Below are positions 1 to 6,312 of a DNA stretch of 6,397 nucleotides, piece after piece (position 1 is the first letter of the stretch; each line of letters starts with the position of its first letter). The stretch covers positions 1 to 6,397 of the forward strand of contig LGET01000091.1 of the NCBI GenBank assembly GCA_001507935.1, in the 5' to 3' direction. The position numbers were made by a program, and so were the translations under genes. Source of the stretch: Thermococcales archaeon 44_46. GTDB lineage: Archaea > Methanobacteriota_B > Thermococci > Thermococcales > Thermococcaceae. The notes below the pieces were generated by a model. The model was given only the letters and a program-made list of their open reading frames with translations. It did not search any database and was not told the DNA's origin.

Positions 1-144
1 TTTGAGTCTGTGATCCCATCTGGGGATCACGACAACCACCTGAAAGAATTCAGCAAAAACCCTAATAAAGGTTACTATAAACACGCCCATTTCAATGATA
101 ATCTTTTTATTCACAGAAGACATACTAAGCATAATGAGCGATAA
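1..144 (+). CDS. 3' end of an unrecognised upstream gene (partial)
   Basis: Frame 1 is open from the window edge to TAA at 142-144, giving 47 codons. The translation begins FESVIPSGDHDNHLKEF and ends HRRHTKHNER; it is rich in His, Asn, Lys and Arg, of protein-like composition, with a basic tail. I recognise no family and no catalytic motif. The main reason to call it is context: the ATG at 134 of the next gene lies inside its last codons (ATGAGCGATAA), an 11-base overlap typical of translationally coupled archaeal genes. Against it, 47 open codons in A/T-rich DNA can occur by chance, and part of another frame is also open here. If real, the membrane-protein gene downstream would be the second gene of an operon. 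Confidence 0.4.
   Translation, partial: FESVIPSGDHDNHLKEFSKNPNKGYYKHAHFNDNLFIHRRHTKHNER
10..30. repeat. perfect 8-bp inverted repeat (stem-loop)
   Basis: GTGATCCC at 10-17 pairs perfectly with GGGATCAC at 23-30 around the loop ATCTG. No T-run follows on either strand, so it does not look like a terminator. It may simply be coding sequence for VIPSGDH of the partial upstream gene. Confidence 0.5.
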
Positions 145-2002
145 CAAATGGAGATATAGAGCAACTGTTTCATTCGTGGTCATAATACTCCTGATAGTTG
201 CAATTCTCATTAAAATGATACCTATTGACAATGAATTTGTGAAATCTGGAACATTAAAATATTTAGGAAGCGCCATAATCCAAGCCTTTGCTGCATTGAT
301 TGCAATCCCATTTGCATTTTATGCTTCGTATCTTCACAATAAATATGGGCATGCAGGACTTCAATTTGCGGTGGGTAGAGTTAGGAAATACGTATTTCCC
401 TTATTTGCATCCCTCTCTATACTCTCGGTTTTGCTTATTATGTATCCATATTATCAGGATATAGCAAATTTTGAAGTTAGATATAATTACATCCTCCTTC
501 GGATATTACTATTTGCGGAATTTTTTGTGTCGGCATTGTTATTAGCTATAATTTACCGTCATTTAATAGAAGTCATGAGTGTCACCCCCTCAAAACTTGC
601 CCAAGAGATAATAAACAAGAACAAGAAAGAGAACAAAGGTAATTCTCCCCGTATTGAGGAAGTAGTTAACAAATTCAAGGCAATATCCAACTTGCTGATC
701 ATGTCTCTAAAAGACACAACATTACAGCACGAATCGGAGGAAGTGCTTAAACAATTATTAAAGCTTACAGAAGAATACAATCCTCAGGAAAATTTGGAAC
801 CTTCTGAAGAAATTAACTCCCTTATCCAGATATTTGAAATGACAGATCTTATAATAGGAACATTAGAAGATACTGGACCAGTACTTCCTCAAGATTCAAT
901 TGAAACTCTCGTTAAAAGCTTAAGCAAAATCTACATTGGGTTATTTAAAAGACATCAGGAAGAGCTGTCTGATATAAACTTGGATAACTTTACGGTGGAA
1001 AGAATTTTCAGGTTACACAGGATATTTTACGGCATAATCACGAGGTTAAGCATGATATATTCTAAAAACTTTTACAAGGTATATTACGGGATTCTTAGGA
1101 ATATACTTAGGCAAGAGAAAGTGCCAACAGAGCTCACTTCATTGCTAGTAGAGGAAACTCTAAAATATCTTGAGCATTCTACATATCTCGATCAAAAAGA
1201 ATCTTTCCTCCAAGCTCCCAGAACATCGGCTGCAGTTTCAGGTATAGATTTCATTTTTGAGCTTTTGGACGAGCTAAAAGAAGAAGAGTTGTCCCAGCTA
1301 TTGAGGAGTTCAATGAAAGATTTTACAGAAATTATACGGATGATTAAGCGGTTATTGCTTCCACCTGTGACTACGTCTTCAACACTATTCCTCCCTGGTT
1401 TTGAGACAAAAGCGCCAATTCACATCGATGACAAGAATGCCATATTTAATGTGCTTTATGCTTGGACAAAATGTATTTTGTCTTTAAGTGAAAAAATTGT
1501 TGGGTTCGACCAAGACAAGCAAGATTGGCGTCATGATTCCGCGGTTGAGTCTTTTGAGGAACTTTCTGATCATGCTCAAGAAGTAGAAACCTCCTTTGCA
1601 GAACCAATTACAAAAATGCAAAGACAACTGGAAGAAAATTTAAAAGCAATCACGGAAGCACTAAAACCCACCATTGAAGCACAAAGGCAATTACAAGAAA
1701 ATCTGAAACCTCTCATAGAGGCAGGGTATTCCTCAAAATTCTTTAGATCACTCCTAAAACCGCCAGAAAATGTCGATTATACAGAGGATATAGAGGGTCT
1801 AGTAAGGTTTCTCATTGAAGAGGTTGTTGAATTGTATGAAACATTCGAATGCAGTCTTCAATTTGATTTTGAATCTAATATAGTAACCCTATGGGTCAAA
1901 AAATTTGGAATGGGAAAAACTATCGGTCTTGATCCTGAAAAAATCGATGAGATATACGATCATTTGCAAGATACCAGACTACAAAGCTTCATAAAAAAAT
2001 AG
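134..2002 (+). CDS. Unrecognised four-span membrane protein with a long helical soluble domain
   Basis: Function unknown; I recognise no family with confidence. The 622-residue product (numbered from the ATG at 134) has hydrophobic segments near 10-28, 44-67, 87-107 and 120-144, giving probably four membrane spans. About 475 residues follow, rich in Leu, Glu, Lys and Ile and predicted to be mostly helical. There is no signal peptide, no Walker motif, no nuclease or protease motif, and no metal-binding Cys/His cluster. Residues ~490-530 form a charged coiled-coil-like stretch with two near copies of QRQLxENLK about 21 residues apart. The four-span-plus-soluble layout loosely recalls DUF2254-type membrane proteins, but that is a guess. 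An in-frame ATG at 95 would add 13 hydrophobic residues; 134 is preferred because it overlaps the upstream stop by only 11 bases and gives a charged N-terminus (MSDNKWRYR) before span one. Base use is visibly more A/T-rich (ATA, AGA, TTA codons) than the purine and formate genes, suggesting accessory or acquired DNA. It ends 20 bp from the convergent purC. Confidence 0.8.
   Translation: MSDNKWRYRATVSFVVIILLIVAILIKMIPIDNEFVKSGTLKYLGSAIIQAFAALIAIPFAFYASYLHNKYGHAGLQFAVGRVRKYVFPLFASLSILSVLLIMYPYYQDIANFEVRYNYILLRILLFAEFFVSALLLAIIYRHLIEVMSVTPSKLAQEIINKNKKENKGNSPRIEEVVNKFKAISNLLIMSLKDTTLQHESEEVLKQLLKLTEEYNPQENLEPSEEINSLIQIFEMTDLIIGTLEDTGPVLPQDSIETLVKSLSKIYIGLFKRHQEELSDINLDNFTVERIFRLHRIFYGIITRLSMIYSKNFYKVYYGILRNILRQEKVPTELTSLLVEETLKYLEHSTYLDQKESFLQAPRTSAAVSGIDFIFELLDELKEEELSQLLRSSMKDFTEIIRMIKRLLLPPVTTSSTLFLPGFETKAPIHIDDKNAIFNVLYAWTKCILSLSEKIVGFDQDKQDWRHDSAVESFEELSDHAQEVETSFAEPITKMQRQLEENLKAITEALKPTIEAQRQLQENLKPLIEAGYSSKFFRSLLKPPENVDYTEDIEGLVRFLIEEVVELYETFECSLQFDFESNIVTLWVKKFGMGKTIGLDPEKIDEIYDHLQDTRLQSFIKK
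1619..1714 (+). repeat. 63-bp-period internal duplication in the membrane-protein gene
   Basis: The codons for QRQLEENLKAI starting at 1619 recur as QRQLQENLKPL starting at 1682, exactly 63 bases (21 codons) later. The copies have diverged at synonymous and non-synonymous sites (caaagacaactggaag against caaaggcaattacaag). They lie in the predicted coiled-coil segment, so the duplication lengthens a helix by six heptad-like turns rather than a globular domain. Confidence 0.7.
1993..1999 (-). terminator. purC: possible oligo-T terminator for purC
   Basis: Read on the minus strand, seven consecutive T occur 24-30 bases after the purC stop, inside the 3' end of the convergent gene. Archaeal RNA polymerase often terminates at such oligo-T tracts without a hairpin. 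No stem precedes it, so this is an inference from position and composition only. Confidence 0.35.
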
Positions 2003-2022
2003 TTAGGAAGTAGTAGGAAAGC

Positions 2023-2718
2023 TCAGAAAGTGCCAGTTATGCGTCTGTAAATCTTCTCATACGCCGATATTAAATCTCCCTTGTTAAAACGGAACACATC
2101 TTTGTCTAAACTTTCTTTTGTCTTTGCATCCCAGAAGCGGCAGGTATCTGGACTTATCTCGTCTGCAAGGATTATCTCGCCTTTCTCGTTTTTACCAAAT
2201 TCGAGCTTAAAATCTACCAATAAAATTCCTCTTTCTTTGAAATATTCTTGTAAAATCTCGTTAACTTTGAGTGCTATCTTTTCCATCTCTTTAATCTCTT
2301 TTTCATCTATACCAAGAGTCTTTGCGTGGTAATAATTTATCATTGGGTCTCCAAGGGCATCGTCTTTGTAGTAAAGCTCTACTATAGGTTCTGGAAGTTC
2401 AGTTCCCTCTTCTAAGGGAAGTCTCTTTTTCAAGCTCCCTGCAACCACATTCCTAACAACAACTTCGACGGGAAACATTTGAAGCCTTTCTACTATAAGC
2501 CTGTTTTCTCCAGCAACTCCTATGAAATGAGTTTTTATGCCGCGCTCTTCCAAGATCTTGAAGAGGTGAGCACTTATTTGAGCATTAAGCCATCCTTTGC
2601 CCTTGAATTGTTCCTTCTTTTCCCCATTAAAAGCCGTGGCATCGTCCTTGAACTCCATTATCATCTTTCTATCATCCAAGGGAATCATTTTCTTTGCTTT
2701 TCCTTCATAAACTTCCAT
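2023..2718 (-). CDS. purC: Phosphoribosylaminoimidazole-succinocarboxamide synthase (SAICAR synthetase, EC 6.3.2.6)
   Basis: Cytosolic ligase of de novo purine synthesis: joins L-aspartate to CAIR using ATP to give SAICAR. The 231-residue product is full length for stand-alone PurC. Visible family motifs (from Met2718) are YEGKAKKM at 4-11 in the nucleotide-binding N-terminus, DDATAFNGEKK at 25-35, VVVRNVVAGSLKKRLP at 86-101, YYKDDALGDPMIN at 116-128, VDFKLEFG at 168-175, and LADEISPDTCRFWD at 184-197. The start at 2718 is chosen because GGTGAT, a perfect archaeal Shine-Dalgarno, lies four bases upstream and the homologous N-terminus MEVYEGKAKK begins there. In-frame ATGs at 2730 and 2736 would add MNMVIK or part of it and lie at or above the predicted transcription start. 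It is divergent from purF across a shared control region and converges on the membrane-protein gene. Confidence 0.97.
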   Translation of the reverse strand: MEVYEGKAKKMIPLDDRKMIMEFKDDATAFNGEKKEQFKGKGWLNAQISAHLFKILEERGIKTHFIGVAGENRLIVERLQMFPVEVVVRNVVAGSLKKRLPLEEGTELPEPIVELYYKDDALGDPMINYYHAKTLGIDEKEIKEMEKIALKVNEILQEYFKERGILLVDFKLEFGKNEKGEIILADEISPDTCRFWDAKTKESLDKDVFRFNKGDLISAYEKIYRRITGTF

Positions 2719-2722
2719 TTTT

Positions 2723-2728
2723 ATCACC
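2723..2728 (-). promoter_or_regulatory. purC: purC ribosome binding site (GGTGAT)
   Basis: On the minus strand GGTGAT matches the complement of the archaeal 16S rRNA 3' end and sits four bases before the ATG at 2718. It decides the purC start in favour of 2718, because an upstream start at 2736 would place this site inside the coding region. Confidence 0.7.
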
Positions 2729-2750
2729 ATATTCATGTAAAATTGGGGAG

Positions 2751-2758
2751 TATTTAAG
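2751..2758 (-). promoter_or_regulatory. purC: purC TATA box
   Basis: The minus strand reads CTTAAATA here with an A-rich stretch (taaaataaaa) just upstream. Transcription would start about 25-33 bases downstream, near 2725-2730, giving a very short leader before the ATG at 2718. This spacing agrees with the shorter purC start. It is predicted from sequence pattern only. Confidence 0.55.
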
Positions 2759-2776
2759 TTTTATTTTATCATTTTT

Positions 2777-2849
2777 ATGTTAATATCTGGGCAAAGTTTT
2801 TAAGTTAAGAGTGGTAAATTACAATGGAATATTTGTGATCAATTAACAT
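2777..2849. promoter_or_regulatory. 8-bp inverted repeat flanking the purF promoter (possible operator)
   Basis: ATGTTAAT at 2777-2784 is the exact reverse complement of ATTAACAT at 2842-2849. The pair brackets the better purF promoter in the shared purC-purF control region. A/T-rich flanks also partly match (TTTTATGTTAAT against TTTTAAATGTTAAT on the opposite strand). Paired half-sites around a promoter would suit a dimeric regulator or DNA looping. In A/T-rich DNA an 8-bp inverted repeat can arise by chance, so the operator role is only a suggestion. Confidence 0.3.
2791..2804 (+). promoter_or_regulatory. purF: purF promoter (BRE plus TATA)
   Basis: GCAAAG followed by TTTTTAAG has the usual thermococcal BRE/TATA form. 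It predicts a transcript start near 2828-2832 and a leader of about 50 bases that contains the G-run before the purF ATG. A second candidate, ATTTAAAA at 2848-2855, would give an almost leaderless transcript starting near 2876-2881. The first is preferred for its better BRE and because its transcript keeps the ribosome binding site. Confidence 0.55.
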
Positions 2850-2868
2850 TTAAAAGTCAAGAATTCGC

Positions 2869-2874
2869 GGGGGA
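2869..2874 (+). promoter_or_regulatory. purF: purF ribosome binding site (weak GGGGGA)
   Basis: GGGGGA, six bases before the ATG at 2880, is the only purine-rich element there. It is a partial match to the archaeal Shine-Dalgarno and would be absent from a leaderless transcript. Confidence 0.4.
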
Positions 2875-2879
2875 ATGTT

Positions 2880-4211
2880 ATGAGAGAAAAATGCGGAATC
2901 TTTGCAACCAAGGCAGAGAACGCTTCTAGAAAAGCGTATTATGCTCTCATGGCTCTTCAGCATAGGGGGCAAGAGAGTGCGGGAATAAGTATATGGAAAC
3001 ATAAAATAAGAACCCTATCTGGTAGAGGATTGGTTTCAGAGGTTTTTCGGGGCAGTGAGCTTGCGAGGCTTAGGTCAAACGTTGCCATAGCTCATGTTCG
3101 CTACTCAACATCAGGTTCTCTTAATGAGGCTCAGCCCTTACAAACTTCTTGCTGTGGAAAAGAGATAGCTGTAGCCCACAACGGAACTCTTACGAATTTC
3201 ATACCTTTGAGAAGAGAATATGAAAAGAAGGGAGTAAAGTTTAGACATTCTGTTGATTCGGAGCTTTTAGGGATATCTTTTCTCTGGCACCTGAAGGAAA
3301 CTGGTGACGAATTCGAAGCCATGAAAGCAGTTTTTAATGAGGTTAAAGGGGCTTACTCCGTGGCTTTTCTTTTTGATGGAAAGATACTGGTTGCCAGAGA
3401 TCCCCTTGGCTTTAGACCCCTCAGCTATGGCATAGGGGGTGGGCACTATTTTGCTTCTGAAGATTCTGCGTTGAGGCTTTTTGTGAATGAAATTAGAGAT
3501 GTAACCCCGGGAGAGGTGTTTTTGATTTCTGAGGATGTCGAGAGTAAAGTTTTAGCTAACGAGAGTCATTACCACTGTGTTTTTGAGTACATATACTTTG
3601 CGAGGCCGGATAGTGTTCTTGATGGAGTGAGCGTTTATAAAGCGAGGGTTAAGATGGGGCAGGAACTTGCACGTGAGAGCCCCGCAAGTGCTGATGTTGT
3701 CATTCCAGTGCCAGATTCTGGAAGAGCGGCTGCATTGGGCTTTTCTCAGGTGAGTGGAATTCCATATGCTGAGGGTTTGATAAAGAACCGTTATATTGGG
3801 AGGACTTTTATAATGCCCGGCCAGTTCTACAGGGAGTTAAAAGTAAAGCTCAAGCTCTCTCCCGTTAGAGATGTTATCGATGGAAAGCGCGTTGTTCTTG
3901 TGGACGATTCCATAGTGAGGGGCACTACAATGAAAAGGATAGTAGCGATGTTAAGAAAGGCCGGTGCAAAAGAAGTGCATGTAAGAATAGCCTCCCCTCC
4001 AATAAAACATCCTTGCTATATGGGAATAGACATTCCAACCAGACATGAGTTGATAGCAGCTTTTGGAAGTATTGAAAAGGTTAGAAGAGTAATTGGGGCG
4101 GATAGTTTGTCTTATCTTACTGTTGAGGGTCTAAAAAAAGCTGTAGGAAAAAGAGATCTCTGCCTAGCATGCCTTACGGGTAATTATCCTGAGTGGACCT
4201 TTCGGTTTTAA
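2880..4211 (+). CDS. purF: Amidophosphoribosyltransferase (glutamine PRPP amidotransferase, EC 2.4.2.14)
   Basis: Catalyses the first committed step of de novo purine synthesis in the cytosol: PRPP plus glutamine gives 5-phosphoribosylamine. The 443 residues hold a class II (Ntn) glutaminase domain followed by a type I phosphoribosyltransferase domain. CGIFA at 5-9 provides the catalytic nucleophile Cys5 after a four-residue propeptide (MREK) that family knowledge says is removed. Other glutaminase motifs are [11 protein letters not shown] at 27-37, HVRYSTSG at 72-79 and AHNGTLTN at 99-106. The transferase part has the loop [15 protein letters not shown] at 304-318 and the PRPP loop [13 protein letters not shown] at 338-350. 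Cys233, Cys379, Cys428 and Cys431 (CLAC) match the four [4Fe-4S] ligands of the Bacillus-type enzyme, implying an oxygen-sensitive cluster. It is somewhat shorter than Bacillus PurF (476). It is divergent from purC, and its last codons overlap the antisense fdhA end by 38 bp. Confidence 0.98.
   Translation: MREKCGIFATKAENASRKAYYALMALQHRGQESAGISIWKHKIRTLSGRGLVSEVFRGSELARLRSNVAIAHVRYSTSGSLNEAQPLQTSCCGKEIAVAHNGTLTNFIPLRREYEKKGVKFRHSVDSELLGISFLWHLKETGDEFEAMKAVFNEVKGAYSVAFLFDGKILVARDPLGFRPLSYGIGGGHYFASEDSALRLFVNEIRDVTPGEVFLISEDVESKVLANESHYHCVFEYIYFARPDSVLDGVSVYKARVKMGQELARESPASADVVIPVPDSGRAAALGFSQVSGIPYAEGLIKNRYIGRTFIMPGQFYRELKVKLKLSPVRDVIDGKRVVLVDDSIVRGTTMKRIVAMLRKAGAKEVHVRIASPPIKHPCYMGIDIPTRHELIAAFGSIEKVRRVIGADSLSYLTVEGLKKAVGKRDLCLACLTGNYPEWTFRF
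4133..4152 (-). terminator. fdhA: possible T-rich terminator for fdhA
   Basis: Downstream of the fdhA stop, the minus strand carries a run of five T (4152-4148) and then seven T (4139-4133), 22-41 bases past the stop and inside purF. A short palindrome, AGAGATCTCT, directly precedes the first run. Assignment rests on position and T content only. Confidence 0.3.
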
Positions 4212-6201
4212 GTTTTCTTATTCTTGCAGCTGAAAACTTAAATTCTGAGGTTCCTGCTTTGTTGAGGGCATTGTTGGTGATTCTGTTGGCTTTGAAATGG
4301 AAGGGAATTGCTACTACTCCTTGAGGCACTTTCCCAATTTCCACCTTCATTCGAATCTTTCCACGTCTTGTTTCAATCTCTACGAGGTCGCCGCTCTTTA
4401 TATCGAGTTTTTTTGCGTCTTCTTTATTTATTGTGGCAGCTGGTTCTTTCATGAACTTAACCAAGGAAGGACTCCTCAGCGTCATCTCCCCCGTGTTATA
4501 GTGATTCATAACTCTAACGGTGGTCAATGCGAATGGGTATTCTTCGTCAGTACTTTCCCATGGTGGGACTTGTTCAACTGCCATGAATCTGGCTTTTCCA
4601 TTTGGAGTTGTGAATTCCCAAGTGTGAAGCCTCTTTTTTGGAAGAAAGATCCCATCAGAATTCTTGAGCTCCTCTACACTTTTTTCCTCCAGTTCTGGAA
4701 ATAGACGAAAGTACTCTACTGTTATTTCTTCTACATTTGAATAATCAAAGCCCGGCAACCCAAGGGCTTTTCCCAACATGGTCAATATCTCCCAATCTGG
4801 CTTGGAATCGTTCAGGGGCTCAAAGACCCTCTCGCTCCATTGAATTCTACGTTCACTGTTCATATAGGATCCTTCCTTTTCACAGAAACTTGAGGCAGGG
4901 AGGAGATAATGAGCATAGCGGGCTGTTTGTGTCATGAACAAATCCTGAACAACTAGAAGATCTAACTTTCTAAGGGCTTTTCTGACTTTAGCAAAGTTGG
5001 CTTCACTAACGGCTGGATTCTCTCCAACAATGTAAAGAGCCATTAAATCCCCTCTTTCAATTGCATCCCAGAGTTCCGTTAGATAAAACCCCCTTCTGGT
5101 GGGGAGGTCATCAACCCCCCAAAGCGAAGCAACTCTTTTTCTGAACTTTTCATCATCGAGTGGGACATAACCGGGCAAGAACTCGCTAAGGGCCCCCATG
5201 TATGCTGCTCCTTGGACGTTATTTTGCCCCCGCATTGGATATAAGCCCCCTCTCTCACCTATGTAACCTAAGAGGAGAGCAAGGTCTATTATTGCTAGAA
5301 CGTTTTCAACTCCGGAAACGTGCTGTGTCAGTCCCATCCCCCACATAATTGCCCCACTGCCTGCTAGGGCAAACTCTCTTGCAACTTCTCGTATAAGGGG
5401 GGCAGGGATTCCAGTAACTCTTTCTGCGTGTTCAGGAGTGTATTTCATAGTGGCCATTCTAATTTCTGAAAATCCGGTGGTTCTCTTTCTGATGAATTCT
5501 TCATTGTAAAGTTCCTCTTGGATTATAACGTGCATCATGGCATTGGCGAGTACTATGTCTGTTCCAGGTTTTATCAAGAGCTTGTAATCGGCAAAATTCA
5601 TTGTGATGGTCTCTCGAACGTCAACGACGATCATTTTTGCACCTTTTTTCTTAGCGTTCCCTATGTACTCCAAGACCACCGGATGGCTCTCCGCGGGATT
5701 GTAGCCCCAGATGAGTATCGCTCCAAAATTTTCTAGGTCTTCATAGGGATTGGTTTGAGTTCCCGTGCCGAGAGTTATTTTAAGGGCATGCACACTGGCT
5801 TCATGACAAACCCTTGCACAGTTATCGATGTTATTTGTGCCAAAAAGTCTCGCTATTTTTTGAAGAAGATAATTCTCCTCATTGCTAGTCTTTGAGGAGG
5901 CTATAAAAGCAACAGCATCGGGACCATAAAACTCTCTTATCTCAAGGAGCTTGTGAGATATTTCCTCTATGGCTTGCCCCCAAGTTACAGGTTTTAAGAC
6001 ATTTTTTTCTCGTTTCAGAGGCTTTTTGATCCTATCCTTTGAGAGAGCGAATTCCATAGCGTAGAGACCTTTGGGGCATATTCTTCCTTTATTTGGCTCT
6101 CCTTTATAGGGCCTAACTGTTAGTATCTGAGAATCGATGATGAGCTTGCATCCAAAACCGCAGTAAGGACACACGACTTTCACCTTATCACCTATGTACA
6201 T
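4174..6201 (-). CDS. fdhA: Formate dehydrogenase catalytic (alpha) subunit, W/Mo-bis-pterin, Cys type
   Basis: Cytoplasmic member of the DMSO-reductase/FdhF superfamily; interconverts formate and CO2 at a tungsten or molybdenum bis-pyranopterin centre. The 675 residues open with a [4Fe-4S] motif: Cys11, Cys14, Cys18 (CPYCGFGC) and Cys42 (CPKG). In [10 protein letters not shown] (127-136) Cys132 replaces the selenocysteine of E. coli FdhF and is followed by the conserved His133. Cofactor-binding stretches include [10 protein letters not shown] at 165-174, [10 protein letters not shown] at 323-332, [10 protein letters not shown] at 394-403 and [18 protein letters not shown] at 435-452. The C-terminal cap shows [14 protein letters not shown] at 567-580 and [16 protein letters not shown] at 632-647. 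No Tat signal is present. The ATG at 6201 is used; it has no Shine-Dalgarno but fits a near-leaderless transcript. GTG codons 7 and 10 lie after GGTG-like sequences and are weaker alternatives. The last ~11 residues ([11 protein letters not shown]) come from sequence antisense to purF. No FdhB, hydrogenase or transporter gene adjoins. Nitrate reductase or formylmethanofuran dehydrogenase is less likely because of the ARVCH motif. Confidence 0.93.
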   Translation of the reverse strand: MYIGDKVKVVCPYCGFGCKLIIDSQILTVRPYKGEPNKGRICPKGLYAMEFALSKDRIKKPLKREKNVLKPVTWGQAIEEISHKLLEIREFYGPDAVAFIASSKTSNEENYLLQKIARLFGTNNIDNCARVCHEASVHALKITLGTGTQTNPYEDLENFGAILIWGYNPAESHPVVLEYIGNAKKKGAKMIVVDVRETITMNFADYKLLIKPGTDIVLANAMMHVIIQEELYNEEFIRKRTTGFSEIRMATMKYTPEHAERVTGIPAPLIREVAREFALAGSGAIMWGMGLTQHVSGVENVLAIIDLALLLGYIGERGGLYPMRGQNNVQGAAYMGALSEFLPGYVPLDDEKFRKRVASLWGVDDLPTRRGFYLTELWDAIERGDLMALYIVGENPAVSEANFAKVRKALRKLDLLVVQDLFMTQTARYAHYLLPASSFCEKEGSYMNSERRIQWSERVFEPLNDSKPDWEILTMLGKALGLPGFDYSNVEEITVEYFRLFPELEEKSVEELKNSDGIFLPKKRLHTWEFTTPNGKARFMAVEQVPPWESTDEEYPFALTTVRVMNHYNTGEMTLRSPSLVKFMKEPAATINKEDAKKLDIKSGDLVEIETRRGKIRMKVEIGKVPQGVVAIPFHFKANRITNNALNKAGTSEFKFSAARIRKLKTERSTQDNYP
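4206..4225 (+). terminator. purF: possible T-rich terminator for purF
   Basis: The + strand around and just after the purF TAA (4209-4211) is T-rich, with runs of four T at 4206-4209 and 4213-4216 followed by CTTATTCTT. This could end the purF transcript, but the tracts are short and no hairpin precedes them. Confidence 0.25.
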
Positions 6202-6226
6202 TTAGATGGCAAAAATAAAAATATTT

Positions 6227-6236
6227 CTATAAAAAA
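6227..6236 (-). promoter_or_regulatory. fdhA: fdhA TATA box
   Basis: The minus strand reads TTTTTTATAG here, 26-35 bases before the ATG at 6201. The predicted transcript would start at about 6201-6206, making the mRNA leaderless or nearly so, which agrees with the lack of a Shine-Dalgarno sequence. The upstream BRE position is not clearly purine-rich, so this is a moderate call. Confidence 0.45.
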
Positions 6237-6257
6237 TTGACACGTAAATGATAACAG

Positions 6258-6312
6258 AATGGCTTCTCCAAGTCTTCCAAGTCTTTTGGCTGAAAAGCCA
6301 TTAAATGGCTGA
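6258..6312. repeat. cluster of short direct and inverted repeats beside the IS end
   Basis: AATGGCT occurs at 6258-6264 and 6304-6310 and inverted (AGCCATT) at 6296-6302. The last two form a perfect 7-bp palindrome around A6303. TGGCT (6287-6291), GAAA and AGCCA (6296-6300) form a second possible stem with a GNRA-type tetraloop. TGGCTGA is repeated at 6287-6293 and 6306-6312. TCCAAGTCT is tandemly duplicated at 6267-6275 and 6276-6284. The stretch lies between the fdhA promoter and the IS200/IS605-like end and may be partly the element's own terminus. Confidence 0.7.

Noticed and set aside
10..30. Stem-loop as a terminator or riboswitch
   Set aside because: No T-run follows, and the sequence is probably within the end of a coding region.
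71..81. TTACTATAAAC as a TATA box for the membrane-protein gene
   Set aside because: Spacing to ATG134 would be acceptable, but there is no good BRE and it lies inside the likely upstream coding frame. The evidence is too weak to list as a promoter.
2081..2757. Plus-strand open frames antisense to purC (2081-2332 and 2479-2757)
   Set aside because: They lie opposite a well-supported purC, have Ser/Phe/Leu-rich low-complexity translations typical of antisense shadows, and lack start signals.
4174..6201. FdhA as nitrate reductase, polysulfide reductase or formylmethanofuran dehydrogenase
   Set aside because: The ARVCH active-site motif directly after NC, the cytoplasmic N-terminus without a Tat signal, and the overall length and motif order fit FdhF/FdhA-type formate dehydrogenase better.
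6259..6312. Plus-strand mini-ORF MASPSLPSLLAEKPLNG
   Set aside because: Only 17 residues, no ribosome binding site, and its sequence is entirely explained by the repeats in this stretch.
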